64,000 bases of DNA from an uncultured Flavobacteriaceae bacterium (GTDB lineage: Bacteria; Bacteroidota; Bacteroidia; Flavobacteriales; Flavobacteriaceae), in contig CALSTP010000001.1 of NCBI GenBank assembly GCA_943789305.1, positions 968,178 through 1,032,177 on the forward strand, in the 5' to 3' direction. Below, piece after piece: positions 9,606-19,320 of this stretch (position 1 is its first letter; every line of letters begins with the position of its first letter). The notes below the pieces were generated by a model that was not told the origin of the DNA, searched no databases, and was given only the letters and a program-made list of their open reading frames with translations. Both the position numbers and the translations under genes were made by a program.

Positions 9606-10862
9606 ATGATTAACGATTTATTTGACAGAATACTTGACAACAAAGGTCCTTTAGGTAAATGGGCATCAGTGGCAGAAGGCTATTTTATGTTTCCAAAACT
9701 AGAGGGGCCAATTTCTAATAGAATGAAATTTCAAGGAAAAGAAGTCATTACATGGAGCGTTAATGATTATTTGGGGCTTGCCAATCATCCTGAAGTACGA
9801 GAAGTAGATGCCAATGCTGCTGCTTTATATGGCTCTGCTCATCCAATGGGTGCCCGAATGATGTCTGGTCATACGGATTTACATGAACAACTTGAAGAAG
9901 AATTGGCTGATTTTGTTAATAAAGAAGCTGCTTATGTACTCAACTTTGGATATCAAGGAATATTGTCAACGATAGACACTTTGGTGTCAAAAAGCGATAT
10001 TATAGTTTATGATGTAGACGCTCATGCTTGTATAATTGATGGTGTTCGTTTGCACCCAGGAAAACGCTTTACTTTTATGCATAACGATATAGAGAGTTTA
10101 GAAAAAAACTTGGTCAGAGCTTCAAAAATCGCGGAAAAAACTGGAGGTGGGATATTAGTAATATCTGAAGGAGTTTTTGGAATGCGAGGAGAACAGGGTC
10201 GTTTAAAAGAAATTGCAGCACTTAAGTCGAAGTACAACTTTCGATTCCTTGTTGATGATGCACATGGATTTGGGACTCTAGGAGCTACTGGAGCAGGCGC
10301 AGGAGAAGAACAAGGTATTCAAGACGACATTGATGTTTATTTTGCAACTTTTGCCAAGTCTATGGCATCCACAGGTGCATTTATTGCAGGAGACAAACAG
10401 ATTATTGATTTCATGAAATACAATATGAGATCTCAAATGTTTGCCAAATCATTACAATCGGTTTTGGTTGAAGGAGCATTAAAGCGTTTAAATATGTTGC
10501 GCTCGCATCCAGAATTAAAAGCAAAATTATGGAAAAATGTAAATGCTTTACAATCTGGTTTAAAGGAAAGGGGTTTTGATATTGGAACTACTCAAAGCTG
10601 TGTAACCCCAGTATACCTTAAAGGAAGCATTCCAGAAGCAATGGTATTGGTTAAAGATTTACGTGAAAATCACAATATTTTTTGTTCTATTGTTGTTTAT
10701 CCAGTTATTCCAAAAGGAATTATTCTTTTAAGACTGATTCCAACTTCTACACATACTCAAGAGGATATTACACTAACATTGGATGCATTTTCTACAATAA
10801 GAGAGCGGTTAGAAGGGAATGTATATAAACGAATGTCTTCTGGTATCGAAGCAGCTTCCTAA
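9606..10862 (+). CDS. Alpha-oxoamine synthase, probable cysteate fatty acyltransferase (CapB/CFAT-like)
   Basis: A 418-residue fold-type I PLP enzyme of the alpha-oxoamine synthase group (serine palmitoyltransferase, BioF, Kbl). Visible residues: His140 in DVDAHACIIDG stacking on PLP, Asp218 and His220 in LVDDAHGFGTLG, Schiff-base Lys251 in ATFAKSMAST. The N-terminal 40 residues before the family core (WSVNDYLGLANHPEV) are longer than in BioF and like SPT-type enzymes. With a CysK-like gene directly upstream, condensation of cysteate with an acyl thioester to 3-ketocapnine is the best guess. SPT proper or Kbl remain possible; no tdh or bio gene is nearby. Confidence 0.75.
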   Translation: MINDLFDRILDNKGPLGKWASVAEGYFMFPKLEGPISNRMKFQGKEVITWSVNDYLGLANHPEVREVDANAAALYGSAHPMGARMMSGHTDLHEQLEEELADFVNKEAAYVLNFGYQGILSTIDTLVSKSDIIVYDVDAHACIIDGVRLHPGKRFTFMHNDIESLEKNLVRASKIAEKTGGGILVISEGVFGMRGEQGRLKEIAALKSKYNFRFLVDDAHGFGTLGATGAGAGEEQGIQDDIDVYFATFAKSMASTGAFIAGDKQIIDFMKYNMRSQMFAKSLQSVLVEGALKRLNMLRSHPELKAKLWKNVNALQSGLKERGFDIGTTQSCVTPVYLKGSIPEAMVLVKDLRENHNIFCSIVVYPVIPKGIILLRLIPTSTHTQEDITLTLDAFSTIRERLEGNVYKRMSSGIEAAS

Positions 10863-10879
10863 TCAAGCTAAACTAATTT

Positions 10880-10896
10880 AAAAAGATAATCTTTTT
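10880..10896. terminator. Weak bidirectional hairpin between convergent genes
   Basis: AAAAAGA-TAA-TCTTTTT forms a 7-bp AT-only stem flanked by A and T runs, located between the convergent ends of the acyltransferase gene and dnaN. It could act in both directions, but the stem is weak. Confidence 0.3.
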
Positions 10897-10899
10897 TAA

Positions 10900-12018
10900 T
10901 TATTCATTTAACATTACTGGCATAACGAGCATTGTCATGTTTTCTCCTTCTTCAGTACCATCGATAGGGGTGATTATTCCAGCTCTGTTTGGTAAAGACA
11001 TTGCCAGTGAAACTTCTTCAACTGATAAATTACTTAGCATTTCTATGATGAATCTAGAATTGAATCCAATTTGTAAATCATCTCCTTGATACTGGCAATT
11101 CAGACGTTCTTCAGCTTTGTTACTGAAGTCAAAATCTTCTGCAGAGATATTGAGTTCGGCACCAGCCATTTTTAGACGTATTTGATGGGTTGTTTTATTA
11201 GAAAAAATACTGACTCTTCTTAGTGAATTTAGGAAGGGTTCGCGAGAAATTGTCATCACGTTAGGGTTTTCTTTCGGAATTACAGCTTCGTAGTTTGGAT
11301 ATTTCCCCTCAATCAAACGACAACTAAGTGAGGTAGCTCCAAAAGTAAATTGCGCATTTGTTTCATTGTATTCAATACTTATTTCTTCCTCACTTCCTTG
11401 TAAAATCCCCTTTAAAATTTGAAGTGCCTTTTTGGGCATGATGAATTCAGCTGTAGCATCAGCTTTGAGGTCTGTTCGGGTATATTTTACGAGTTTATGG
11501 GCATCCGTTGCAACAAAAGTCAATGATTCTGTTGAGAATTGAAAAAACACACCACTCATAACAGGTCTTAAATCATCATTTCCAGAAGCAAACAAAGTTG
11601 AATTTATTGCCGTAGCTAAAATATCAGCAACGATTACTGTTTTGCTTGGATCTTTCAGATTTACTGCTTTTGGGAATTCATCTCCAGGGACATAGGCTAA
11701 TGCATATTTTCCATTGTTAGCACTGATTTCTACTGTATTGTTTTCCAATACCATAAATGTTAAGGGTTGCTCTGGAAAAGTTTTTAGGGTATCCAATAAT
11801 AAACGTGCAGGAAGGGCTATAGTACCACTGGAATCAGATTCTACAGTAATACTTGATGACATGCTTGTTTCAAGATCAGATGCTGTAAGCGTCAAACGAT
11901 CCGTTTGAAGTTCAAATAAAAAATTATCCAATATGGGGAGAGTGTTCGAGTTGTTGATTACTCCGCCTAGGGCTTGAAGTTGCTTTAGCAATTGATTACT
12001 TGATACGATAAATTTCAT
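10900..12018 (-). CDS. dnaN: DNA polymerase III sliding clamp, beta subunit
   Basis: A 372-residue beta clamp, the ring that tethers replicative polymerase to DNA. The three-domain topology is supported by the N-terminal MKFIVSSNQLLKQLQALGGVI, the middle domain opening GDEFPKA, the region RPVMSGVFFQF with ATDAHKLV, and the C-terminal PNRAGIITPI...MLVMPVMLNE, the hydrophobic cleft region that binds clamp-interacting peptides. Length is typical for Bacteroidetes. It is not next to dnaA here, which is usual for this phylum. A TATCTTTG box on the minus strand at 12046-12039 may be its promoter. Confidence 0.97.
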   Translation of the reverse strand: MKFIVSSNQLLKQLQALGGVINNSNTLPILDNFLFELQTDRLTLTASDLETSMSSSITVESDSSGTIALPARLLLDTLKTFPEQPLTFMVLENNTVEISANNGKYALAYVPGDEFPKAVNLKDPSKTVIVADILATAINSTLFASGNDDLRPVMSGVFFQFSTESLTFVATDAHKLVKYTRTDLKADATAEFIMPKKALQILKGILQGSEEEISIEYNETNAQFTFGATSLSCRLIEGKYPNYEAVIPKENPNVMTISREPFLNSLRRVSIFSNKTTHQIRLKMAGAELNISAEDFDFSNKAEERLNCQYQGDDLQIGFNSRFIIEMLSNLSVEEVSLAMSLPNRAGIITPIDGTEEGENMTMLVMPVMLNE

Positions 12019-12038
12019 GTACGGAATTTGATTTAATT

Positions 12039-12046
12039 CAAAGATA
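12039..12046 (-). promoter_or_regulatory. Candidate -7 promoter box of dnaN
   Basis: The minus strand reads TATCTTTG, matching TAnnTTTG, 20 bases ahead of the dnaN ATG at 12018. No clear -33 TTTG is visible upstream. Confidence 0.4.
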
Positions 12047-12085
12047 TTTGAAATGCTTCTAAATGCGAAAGAAACTTATTAACAG

Positions 12086-13747
12086 TTATTGACTATAACT
12101 TTTGTTCCTGAACCAATTGAAAAATAATCCAATTATAAATAAAAAAATCAATGGGCTAAAAACACTAAAATAGATCCAGAAGCTTCCTTTTGAATTCACT
12201 TTTTCAGAATCCAACATTGCGATTTTAATTTCTCTGGAGCGTAAACGGAGTAAATCATCCTCTCCAATTAGGTGATGAATTGTATTTTTAAAAAATTGTT
12301 TGTTGGAATAGAAATTATTGGTCCACTTATCATAACCCAATTCTAGAGGTTTTCCTTTATCAATTTGGTTTTCGATTAAATTTCCATCTCCAAAAACAGC
12401 AATTCGGGCTTTTTTTGATTCTTTGACATCCCATTCAAATGGATGTATTCGATTGGTGTATAAGGAATTGAATTCCCCTTCAAGAACAAGCCCAAGTATT
12501 TGTTCTTTATCGGTAAATACAGAAGGTTTTATTGGTTCTGTTGCGGTTTTTAATTTAATCATAGAGGGGATTCCTTCGATCAGAGAAAGAGGTGATGACT
12601 TAATGAGTATAGTTTTTTTTAAGCTGTTTTTTAAAGTATCAATTGGGCTTGCAAATTGAAAAAGTACATTTCCTATTGCTGAGCCAATGGAGTTACTTTG
12701 ATCTGGTGCAGCTAGAGGGTTATATGGCCATGGATAGGGTAGGTATTGAGAATTGTTTTCATTGCCTTGTGCCAATACTATAGGAGCACTGTATAGGTCC
12801 TTAACAAGCTCTTGACGCATCCGAAATCCAAATTTAAAAAACAAATCATCAAGTTCCGAGAAGTTACCATAACTAACTGTTGATCCAGATAAATTGTACA
12901 AGCTGTCTTTTTGAACATTTACAGGATCAATTAAAAACATACTGTTTCCTCCTTGTTGAGTGTACTGATCAAGAATAAACTTTTCTGTATTTGAAAATGA
13001 TTCTTTAGGATTGGAAACCAAAAGTAAATCAAACCGGTTTAAATTTTCTAATGTTTTTTGAGGGGTCATTGGAAATGCTTTTAGATCAAAGGAGGCTAAA
13101 TTGTAGTAGGGGAGTAAATCCTGCAAAAAACTAGTAATCAATATATCCTGGGAAGTATTGTGTGATTTCAAAACTGCAATTTTCTTTTTTTCATCTAATA
13201 AAATTTGATGAATACCATCCATAAGCGCAAATTCCAATTGTTGAATGGATTTTAAAATACGTTGCTCTGGTTGGTCTCCTAGATTTTTTTGAAGCAGTGA
13301 AACTCGAATGGTTCTATCTTCATAATTCAAAAGCATCCAAGGGAAAACATAGGATTGTTCAGTGGCTTGATTTGTATTTTCAACAACCATTTCGGGATAT
13401 AAACCGTATTGGCTCATTTCATTCATCAATTGTTCAGTGTTAGTTGAGCCCTTATACGGATCAATAAACTTATAATAAAAGCGATCATTTTGAGCAATGA
13501 CACTTTGCAGTAAAATTTCTGTTTCTGAACGCAAGCGCTGATATTCTTGTGGAAGTTTCCCTTTTAAAAATACATCAACTCGAATGGATTTTTTGATGGG
13601 TTTTATAAACGTTATGCTTTCATTGGATAAGGAATACCTTTTATCTACGGTTAGGTCCCATCGATAATTGAATCGTGAAGCTAAGATTTGAATTATTAGT
13701 ACGCCTAAAAAAACAAACAGAATTCTTAAAAAATTAGTTCTGAACAT
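12086..13747 (-). CDS. gldG: Gliding motility ABC transporter auxiliary protein GldG
   Basis: A 553-residue membrane-anchored protein with an N-terminal transmembrane helix (about residues 8-24, ILFVFLGVLIIQILA) and a C-terminal one (about 525-545, IYFSVFSPLIFLFIIGLFF). The periplasmic part is of the GldG/IFT52-like ABC-associated type: FNYRWDLTVDKRYSLSNES is the typical start after the helix. GldG acts with GldA (ATPase, not in this window) and GldF in an ABC complex required for gliding in Flavobacterium johnsoniae. Its start overlaps the gldF stop by one base, so the two are translationally coupled. Confidence 0.94.
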   Translation of the reverse strand: MFRTNFLRILFVFLGVLIIQILASRFNYRWDLTVDKRYSLSNESITFIKPIKKSIRVDVFLKGKLPQEYQRLRSETEILLQSVIAQNDRFYYKFIDPYKGSTNTEQLMNEMSQYGLYPEMVVENTNQATEQSYVFPWMLLNYEDRTIRVSLLQKNLGDQPEQRILKSIQQLEFALMDGIHQILLDEKKKIAVLKSHNTSQDILITSFLQDLLPYYNLASFDLKAFPMTPQKTLENLNRFDLLLVSNPKESFSNTEKFILDQYTQQGGNSMFLIDPVNVQKDSLYNLSGSTVSYGNFSELDDLFFKFGFRMRQELVKDLYSAPIVLAQGNENNSQYLPYPWPYNPLAAPDQSNSIGSAIGNVLFQFASPIDTLKNSLKKTILIKSSPLSLIEGIPSMIKLKTATEPIKPSVFTDKEQILGLVLEGEFNSLYTNRIHPFEWDVKESKKARIAVFGDGNLIENQIDKGKPLELGYDKWTNNFYSNKQFFKNTIHHLIGEDDLLRLRSREIKIAMLDSEKVNSKGSFWIYFSVFSPLIFLFIIGLFFNWFRNKSYSQ

Positions 13748-14478
13748 TATTGTTTAATTTTTTTAAGTCGAAAAACAGTGAGGTAATTGAATAGGAACAT
13801 CTGACCAAAAAAATAAATGACATCAGAGCTTGCAAGAATACCCTTACTCATTTTAATATAATGGGATTGAATGCCAATTGAATTAAAAAAATCATATGCA
13901 CGGTTATCAGAAAAATAGAGAGATAACTCTCCCCAACCATAAAAATGAAGGAGACAAAAAAGTGATGACAATAAAAAAGCAATAACTTGATTCTTGGCTA
14001 ATGAAGAACACCAAAGTGTAATGCTACAAAAAACACTTGCCAAAAATAATAAGCCAAAAAAAGACCCAATAAATGCGCCCCAATCAAACACATCCTTGTT
14101 CATCTTTAGCTGAAGAATTGCAAATGTGTATATAAAACTCAACAACAAACTTGAGAGAATTAGAAAAATAATCCCCAATAATTTCCCCAAAACCAGTTCC
14201 CATAGAGTAATAGGTTTAGTCATTAAAAGACCAATAGTCCCGGATTTTATTTCCTCTGCTAAACTTCTCATTCCAATGGCTGGAATAAGGAATAAAAATA
14301 ACCAAGGCATTAGTTCAAAATATAAGTTTAAATCTGCAAATCCAGATCCAATTAAATTAAAAGTATTTGAGAAAACCCAAAGAAACAAACCGTTTAGGGT
14401 AAAGAAAACAGCTAAGATAATATAGCCCATTGGGGTGGTAAAAAAGGATAGGATTTCTCTTTTGGCTATAGCAAGCAT
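13747..14478 (-). CDS. gldF: Gliding motility ABC transporter permease GldF
   Basis: A 243-residue ABC-2 type permease with about six hydrophobic helices. The N-terminus MLAIAKREILSFFTTPMGYI and the segment LIPAIGMRSLAEEIKSGTIG are characteristic of GldF and related ABC-2 permeases. It forms the membrane core of the GldAFG complex. It follows the SAM hydrolase family gene by one base and overlaps gldG by one base, so 14-15 kb is one minus-strand operon. Confidence 0.94.
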   Translation of the reverse strand: MLAIAKREILSFFTTPMGYIILAVFFTLNGLFLWVFSNTFNLIGSGFADLNLYFELMPWLFLFLIPAIGMRSLAEEIKSGTIGLLMTKPITLWELVLGKLLGIIFLILSSLLLSFIYTFAILQLKMNKDVFDWGAFIGSFFGLLFLASVFCSITLWCSSLAKNQVIAFLLSSLFCLLHFYGWGELSLYFSDNRAYDFFNSIGIQSHYIKMSKGILASSDVIYFFGQMFLFNYLTVFRLKKIKQ

Positions 14479-14479
14479 A

Positions 14480-15310
14480 TTATTTGAATTTAATGGTTAT
14501 GGTATCTCGAAACTCCAATCCAAATAAACTGTTAGCGCTTCCTACCGTTTGTGGATTGCTTTTGTAAACAGAAAGTTCAAGTTGTCCTGCTGCGTTAAAT
14601 AAAGCAATTTTTTTTCCATCTTCCTCTCTATTTTCTTTTGGGATCGAAAAATTTATTGCCTCCGTGTAGGAGTTATATATAGTATGCAGTTTTACACTTT
14701 TAGTGAAAATTGTATATGCCCTTCCTTTTTGATATTCCAAAAAAACTTTTTTGTTGATATTGGTAACTACGTTTCCAAAATTATCAATATAAATAACACT
14801 TCCAAGGATTTGATCTTCTGCAGTGTTGATAACTGGTTTAACATCAGTCACTTCTTTAATTTGGTTGATGTTCTTACCAATTACATCAAGGCTTCCTTTG
14901 CGTGCAATATGTCCAGCAACTTTGACAAAAACATCCAGAACTGGGAACGAAGAAACAATGTTTTTATGAATATTAATTTCAACAATTTTTTCTGGAATTC
15001 GCTCTTCTTTGATGAGTGAAAAAATACCGTTGTTTGCACCAATGAAATAATGCCCTTCTAAAAGCATAACAATATGTACGTTTTCTGGAGTGTATTCAGA
15101 ATCTACACCGATAATGTGAATACTGCCTTTTGGAAAAGCAGAATAAGCGTTTTTTAGAACATAAGCAGCTTCAGTATGATTGAATGGACTTATTTGATGA
15201 GAAACATCGACAACATTAACTCCTTCAATTTCTTGATACAATTCAGCTTTTATTGCTGCTACAAAATAGTCTTTAAGTCCAAAATCGGTTGTCAGGCTTA
15301 CTAAAGACAT
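14480..15310 (-). CDS. SAM hydroxide adenosyltransferase / SAM hydrolase family protein (DUF62)
   Basis: A 276-residue member of the family that contains the fluorinase/chlorinase and the S-adenosylmethionine hydroxide adenosyltransferases. SLVSLTTDFGLKDYFVAAIKA at the N-terminus holds the Asp and substrate-binding residues of the family, and NGIFSLI and YIDNFGNVVTNI are the other conserved parts. Known housekeeping members hydrolyse SAM to adenosine and methionine. It is the first gene of the gldF-gldG operon; the functional reason for this pairing is not known to me. Confidence 0.88.
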   Translation of the reverse strand: MSLVSLTTDFGLKDYFVAAIKAELYQEIEGVNVVDVSHQISPFNHTEAAYVLKNAYSAFPKGSIHIIGVDSEYTPENVHIVMLLEGHYFIGANNGIFSLIKEERIPEKIVEINIHKNIVSSFPVLDVFVKVAGHIARKGSLDVIGKNINQIKEVTDVKPVINTAEDQILGSVIYIDNFGNVVTNINKKVFLEYQKGRAYTIFTKSVKLHTIYNSYTEAINFSIPKENREEDGKKIALFNAAGQLELSVYKSNPQTVGSANSLFGLEFRDTITIKFK

Positions 15311-15411
15311 AAAGAAATCATATATTTTAAAAGTTATTTAAACTAAAAATGTAATTTTGAAATACAAACTTACAAATCCTTAAATTAAATAACCTTAAAA
15401 CAACAGGGCTT

Positions 15412-16365
15412 TTGAATGAGATAAAAATTGAGTTAAAGGAAGTGAACCCAAGAGAGTTTTTTGGAGATCGAAATACTAATATTGAGCTTTTAAGGAATTA
15501 TTTCCCAAAACTTAAAGTTGTTGCTAGGGGAAATACAGTAAAAGCTTTTGGTGAAGAAATAATTTTAGAGGAATTTGAGAAACGTATCGTTATGCTTGTT
15601 TCTCATTTTAAGAAATTCAACAAACTTGATCAAACCATTTTAGAACAAATCTTAACTGCAGATTCAGCTAAAGATTTTGAAGCTGTTGATGATAAAGAAT
15701 CATTTATTGTCCATGGAGTTGGTGGTAAGGTAATCAAAGCCAAAACCATTAACCAACAGCGTTTGGTTTTAACCAGTCAAAAAAATGATATGCTTTTTGC
15801 AGTTGGACCTGCTGGAACAGGAAAAACATATACCTCAGTAGCTCTTGCAGTTAAAGCTTTAAAAGAAAAACAGGTTAAACGTATTATTCTAACCCGACCA
15901 GCAGTTGAAGCTGGTGAGAATTTGGGATTTCTTCCTGGAGATATGAAAGAAAAATTAGATCCCTATATGCAACCTTTATACGATGCTCTAAGAGATATGA
16001 TTCCATCTGAGCGACTCAATTCATATTTAGAAAAGGGAACCATTCAAATTGCCCCTCTTGCCTTTATGAGGGGGAGAACACTGGATCATGCATTTGTAAT
16101 TTTAGATGAGGCTCAAAATACTACTCATGCACAAATGAAAATGTTTTTAACTCGAATGGGGGCTCATGCTAAGTTCATAATTACAGGTGATCCCGGTCAG
16201 ATTGATTTGCCTCGCAGAACGATTTCTGGATTGAAAGAAGCCTTGCTGGTATTGAAAGAAACCCCGGGAATTGGAATGATATATTTGGATGATAAAGATG
16301 TTATTCGACATCGATTAGTTAAGAAAGTCATAGAGGCCTACAAAAATATAGAGCATCAAAATTAA
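15412..16365 (+). CDS. PhoH-like P-loop ATPase
   Basis: A 317-residue PhoH family protein. The N-terminal KH-like region (about 1-90) is followed by the helicase-like ATPase with Walker A FAVGPAGTGKTYTSVALA, the conserved LTRPAVEAGENLGFLPGD and Walker B HAFVILDEAQNTT, plus ITGDPGQIDLP. Members are RNA-related ATPases. The only usable start in this frame is TTG at 15412; the frame is open upstream to a stop at 15358 but contains no ATG. It lies divergent from the gld operon and 9 bases before purC. Confidence 0.93.
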   Translation: MNEIKIELKEVNPREFFGDRNTNIELLRNYFPKLKVVARGNTVKAFGEEIILEEFEKRIVMLVSHFKKFNKLDQTILEQILTADSAKDFEAVDDKESFIVHGVGGKVIKAKTINQQRLVLTSQKNDMLFAVGPAGTGKTYTSVALAVKALKEKQVKRIILTRPAVEAGENLGFLPGDMKEKLDPYMQPLYDALRDMIPSERLNSYLEKGTIQIAPLAFMRGRTLDHAFVILDEAQNTTHAQMKMFLTRMGAHAKFIITGDPGQIDLPRRTISGLKEALLVLKETPGIGMIYLDDKDVIRHRLVKKVIEAYKNIEHQN

Positions 16366-16374
16366 TTAGAATAA

Positions 16375-17331
16375 ATGAATACACTACTAGCATCCTCCTT
16401 TTCACTACCAGGGCAGCAATCCAAATATATTGGTAAAGTTAGGGAGGTAATTAGCCTTGAAAACGATTTGATTGTAATGATAGCTACTGACAAGCTTTCA
16501 GCATTTGATGTGGTGATGCCAAAGGGGATTCCTTATAAAGGACAAATTTTGAATCAGATAGCTACCCATATGATGGAGGCTACAAAGGATATTGTTCCAA
16601 ATTGGCTTGAAGCAACCCCAGATCCATCGGTCGCAGTTGGAAAAAAATGCGAACCTTTTAAAATTGAAATGGTTATTCGTGGATATCTATCCGGTCATGC
16701 TGCCCGAGAGTATAAACTCGGAAAAAGAGTTATTTGTGGAGTACCAATGCCTGATGGAATGATAGAAAATGATCGTTTTTCATATGCAATCATTACTCCT
16801 GCAACCAAGGCAGAGGAAGGACATGATGAAGATATTTCCAGAGAGGAAATTATAAAGCAAGGAATTGTTTCGGAACACGATTATACTATCTTAGAAAAGT
16901 ACACTAAAGCTTTGTTTGAGCGAGGAACCCAACTTGCTAAAGAAAAAGGTCTAATTCTGGTTGATACCAAATATGAATTTGGGAAAACTTCAGATGGAAC
17001 GATTGTATTAATCGATGAAATTCATACCCCAGATTCTTCGAGATATTTCTATGATGAAGGATATGCGGAACGTCAAGCTAGAAGAGAACCACAAAAACAA
17101 CTTTCAAAAGAATTTGTTAGACAATGGCTGATATCAAAGGAGTTTCAAGGGCTTGAAGGGCAAAAAATACCTGAAATGAGTGAGGAATACATCAAGGAAA
17201 TTTCTGATCGATACATTGAATTGTATGAAAAAATTACCGGAAATGAATTTATAAAAGGGGATGTTTCTTCAATTGAAAATCGCATTGAACAAAACATTCT
17301 TTCTTATTTAAAGACAAAACAATTGAATTGA
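16375..17331 (+). CDS. purC: Phosphoribosylaminoimidazole-succinocarboxamide synthase
   Basis: A 318-residue SAICAR synthetase, which joins CAIR and aspartate with ATP in purine synthesis. Signatures: [37 protein letters not shown] split over the N-terminal lobe, VVIRGY-type motif [13 protein letters not shown], and [15 protein letters not shown] in the C-terminal lobe. The length is that of the longer, yeast-like/Bacteroidetes form rather than the 237-residue E. coli form. It sits 9 bases after phoH and 127 bases before parE. Confidence 0.96.
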   Translation: MNTLLASSFSLPGQQSKYIGKVREVISLENDLIVMIATDKLSAFDVVMPKGIPYKGQILNQIATHMMEATKDIVPNWLEATPDPSVAVGKKCEPFKIEMVIRGYLSGHAAREYKLGKRVICGVPMPDGMIENDRFSYAIITPATKAEEGHDEDISREEIIKQGIVSEHDYTILEKYTKALFERGTQLAKEKGLILVDTKYEFGKTSDGTIVLIDEIHTPDSSRYFYDEGYAERQARREPQKQLSKEFVRQWLISKEFQGLEGQKIPEMSEEYIKEISDRYIELYEKITGNEFIKGDVSSIENRIEQNILSYLKTKQLN

Positions 17332-17458
17332 ATTTCAAGTTTTTTTTTAAATCCATTAGAAGACAATCAATTAATAGTTTTAAACGGAATTTGTTAATTA
17401 CTTTCAAGGTTTTAGTTTACGCTTTTTACTTGGAACAACTAAATTAGCTGATTACATT

Positions 17459-19318
17459 ATGGCTCAAAACGCACAGTATACAGAAGATAACATTCGTTCC
17501 CTTGATTGGAAGGAACACATCCGTATGCGTCCTGGGATGTATATTGGAAAACTTGGTGACGGTTCCTCATCTGACGATGGCATTTATATTTTATTGAAAG
17601 AAGTACTTGACAATTGTATTGATGAATTTGTCATGGGAGCTGGTAAAACCATAGAAATCCAAATAAAAGATCAAGAAGTAAGTGTTCGTGATTACGGACG
17701 AGGAATACCCTTAGGTAAAGTTGTTGATGTGGTTTCTAAAATGAACACTGGGGGGAAATATGATTCCCGAGCTTTCAAAAAATCAGTTGGACTAAACGGA
17801 GTGGGTACAAAAGCTGTGAATGCTCTTTCCGCATATTTTAGAGTAGAGTCAAATCGTGAAAATAAAACCAAGTTTGCCACATTTGAAGCTGGGAATTTGA
17901 CAGAGGAAGCTGAGGCTGTTGAAAGTTCTAAAAGAAAAGGAACCAAAGTAAGTTTCACTCCTGATCATACCATTTTTAAAAATTTTCGTTACCGCAATGA
18001 ATACATTGTGAAAATGATTAAAAATTATGTCTATCTCAATCCCGGATTAACAATTGATTTTAATGGTCAAAAATATTTTTCTGAAAACGGTTTAAAGGAC
18101 TTGTTAGAAGACATTGTTAATGAATCTGATCTTTTATATCCCATTATTCATCTTAGAGGAGAAGATATTGAAGTTGCTTTAACGCATAGTAAAACTCAAT
18201 ATAGTGAAGAGTATCATTCTTTTGTCAATGGGCAAAACACTACTCAAGGAGGAACACATCTTGCAGCTTTTAGAGAGGCATTAGTAAAAACAATACGTGA
18301 ATATTTTGGAAAAAATTATGATGCTTCTGACATTCGAAAATCAGTTATTTCAGCAATAAGCATCAAAGTTATGGAGCCTGTTTTTGAATCTCAAACAAAA
18401 ACAAAATTGGGATCCACCGAAATGGGTGAAAAAATGCCCACAGTTCGTTCCTACATAAATGAGTTTTTGAAAAATCAACTGGATAATTACCTTCATAAAA
18501 ATCCTGAAACTGCTGAACGTTTTCAGCGTAAAATCTTACAAGCAGAAAAGGAACGAAAAGAATTATCTGGAATTAGAAAGCTAGCTCGTGATCGCGCAAA
18601 AAAAGCGAGTTTGCACAACAAAAAATTACGAGATTGTAGAATTCATTTGGGAGACCTCAAGAAAGATAGAAGACTGGATTCAACCATCTTTATTACCGAA
18701 GGAGACTCTGCGAGTGGTTCTATAACGAAATCAAGAGATGTTAATACACAAGCGGTTTTTAGTTTACGTGGAAAGCCCCTGAATACCTTCGGGATGAGTA
18801 AAAAAATTGTTTATGAAAACGAGGAATTTAATTTGTTGCAAGCAGCTCTAAACATTGAAGAAAGTTTAGCCGATTTGCGCTACAACAATATTGTAATTGC
18901 TACAGATGCTGATGTTGATGGTATGCACATACGTTTATTATTGATTACTTTTTTTCTTCAGTTTTTTCCAGAACTAATCAAAGAAGGGCATTTATATATT
19001 CTACAAACTCCTTTATTTAGGGTTCGAGACAAGCAACAAACCTTTTATTGCTATTCAGAACAAGAACGAATCGATGCGATTGAAAAGTTGAGAGGGAAAG
19101 CAGAAATAACACGATTTAAAGGTTTAGGAGAAATTTCTCCTGATGAATTCAAATATTTTATCGGAGAAGACATCCGGTTGGATCCAATCATGTTAGATAA
19201 AGCCACTACGATAGAAGAATTATTACAGTTTTACATGGGGAAAAATACCCAAGACCGCCAAGAATTTATTATCAATAATCTAAAAGTAGAATTAGATTTA
19301 GCAGAATCGACAAGCTAA
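17459..19318 (+). CDS. parE: DNA topoisomerase IV subunit B
   Basis: A 619-residue type IIA topoisomerase ATPase subunit. The GHKL nucleotide site is visible as [12 protein letters not shown] and DYGRGIPLG with [14 protein letters not shown]; the Toprim metal site is [11 protein letters not shown] and [13 protein letters not shown]. It lacks the long insert of many GyrB proteins and is followed two bases later by the A subunit gene; this pairing and the divergent Bacteroidetes sequence identify topoisomerase IV, which decatenates daughter chromosomes. Gyrase is the alternative but its genes are normally unlinked here. Confidence 0.93.
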   Translation: MAQNAQYTEDNIRSLDWKEHIRMRPGMYIGKLGDGSSSDDGIYILLKEVLDNCIDEFVMGAGKTIEIQIKDQEVSVRDYGRGIPLGKVVDVVSKMNTGGKYDSRAFKKSVGLNGVGTKAVNALSAYFRVESNRENKTKFATFEAGNLTEEAEAVESSKRKGTKVSFTPDHTIFKNFRYRNEYIVKMIKNYVYLNPGLTIDFNGQKYFSENGLKDLLEDIVNESDLLYPIIHLRGEDIEVALTHSKTQYSEEYHSFVNGQNTTQGGTHLAAFREALVKTIREYFGKNYDASDIRKSVISAISIKVMEPVFESQTKTKLGSTEMGEKMPTVRSYINEFLKNQLDNYLHKNPETAERFQRKILQAEKERKELSGIRKLARDRAKKASLHNKKLRDCRIHLGDLKKDRRLDSTIFITEGDSASGSITKSRDVNTQAVFSLRGKPLNTFGMSKKIVYENEEFNLLQAALNIEESLADLRYNNIVIATDADVDGMHIRLLLITFFLQFFPELIKEGHLYILQTPLFRVRDKQQTFYCYSEQERIDAIEKLRGKAEITRFKGLGEISPDEFKYFIGEDIRLDPIMLDKATTIEELLQFYMGKNTQDRQEFIINNLKVELDLAESTS

Positions 19319-19320
19319 GT

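Noticed and set aside
9606-10862. Glycine C-acetyltransferase (Kbl) or BioF assignment
   Set aside because: No tdh or biotin gene is near; the neighbouring CysK-like gene favours the cysteate/SPT branch. Threonine aldolase at 5.3 kb is not evidence for Kbl.
14126-14425. Plus-strand open frame opposite gldF
   Set aside because: Shadow of a membrane protein gene; basic composition without a recognisable domain.
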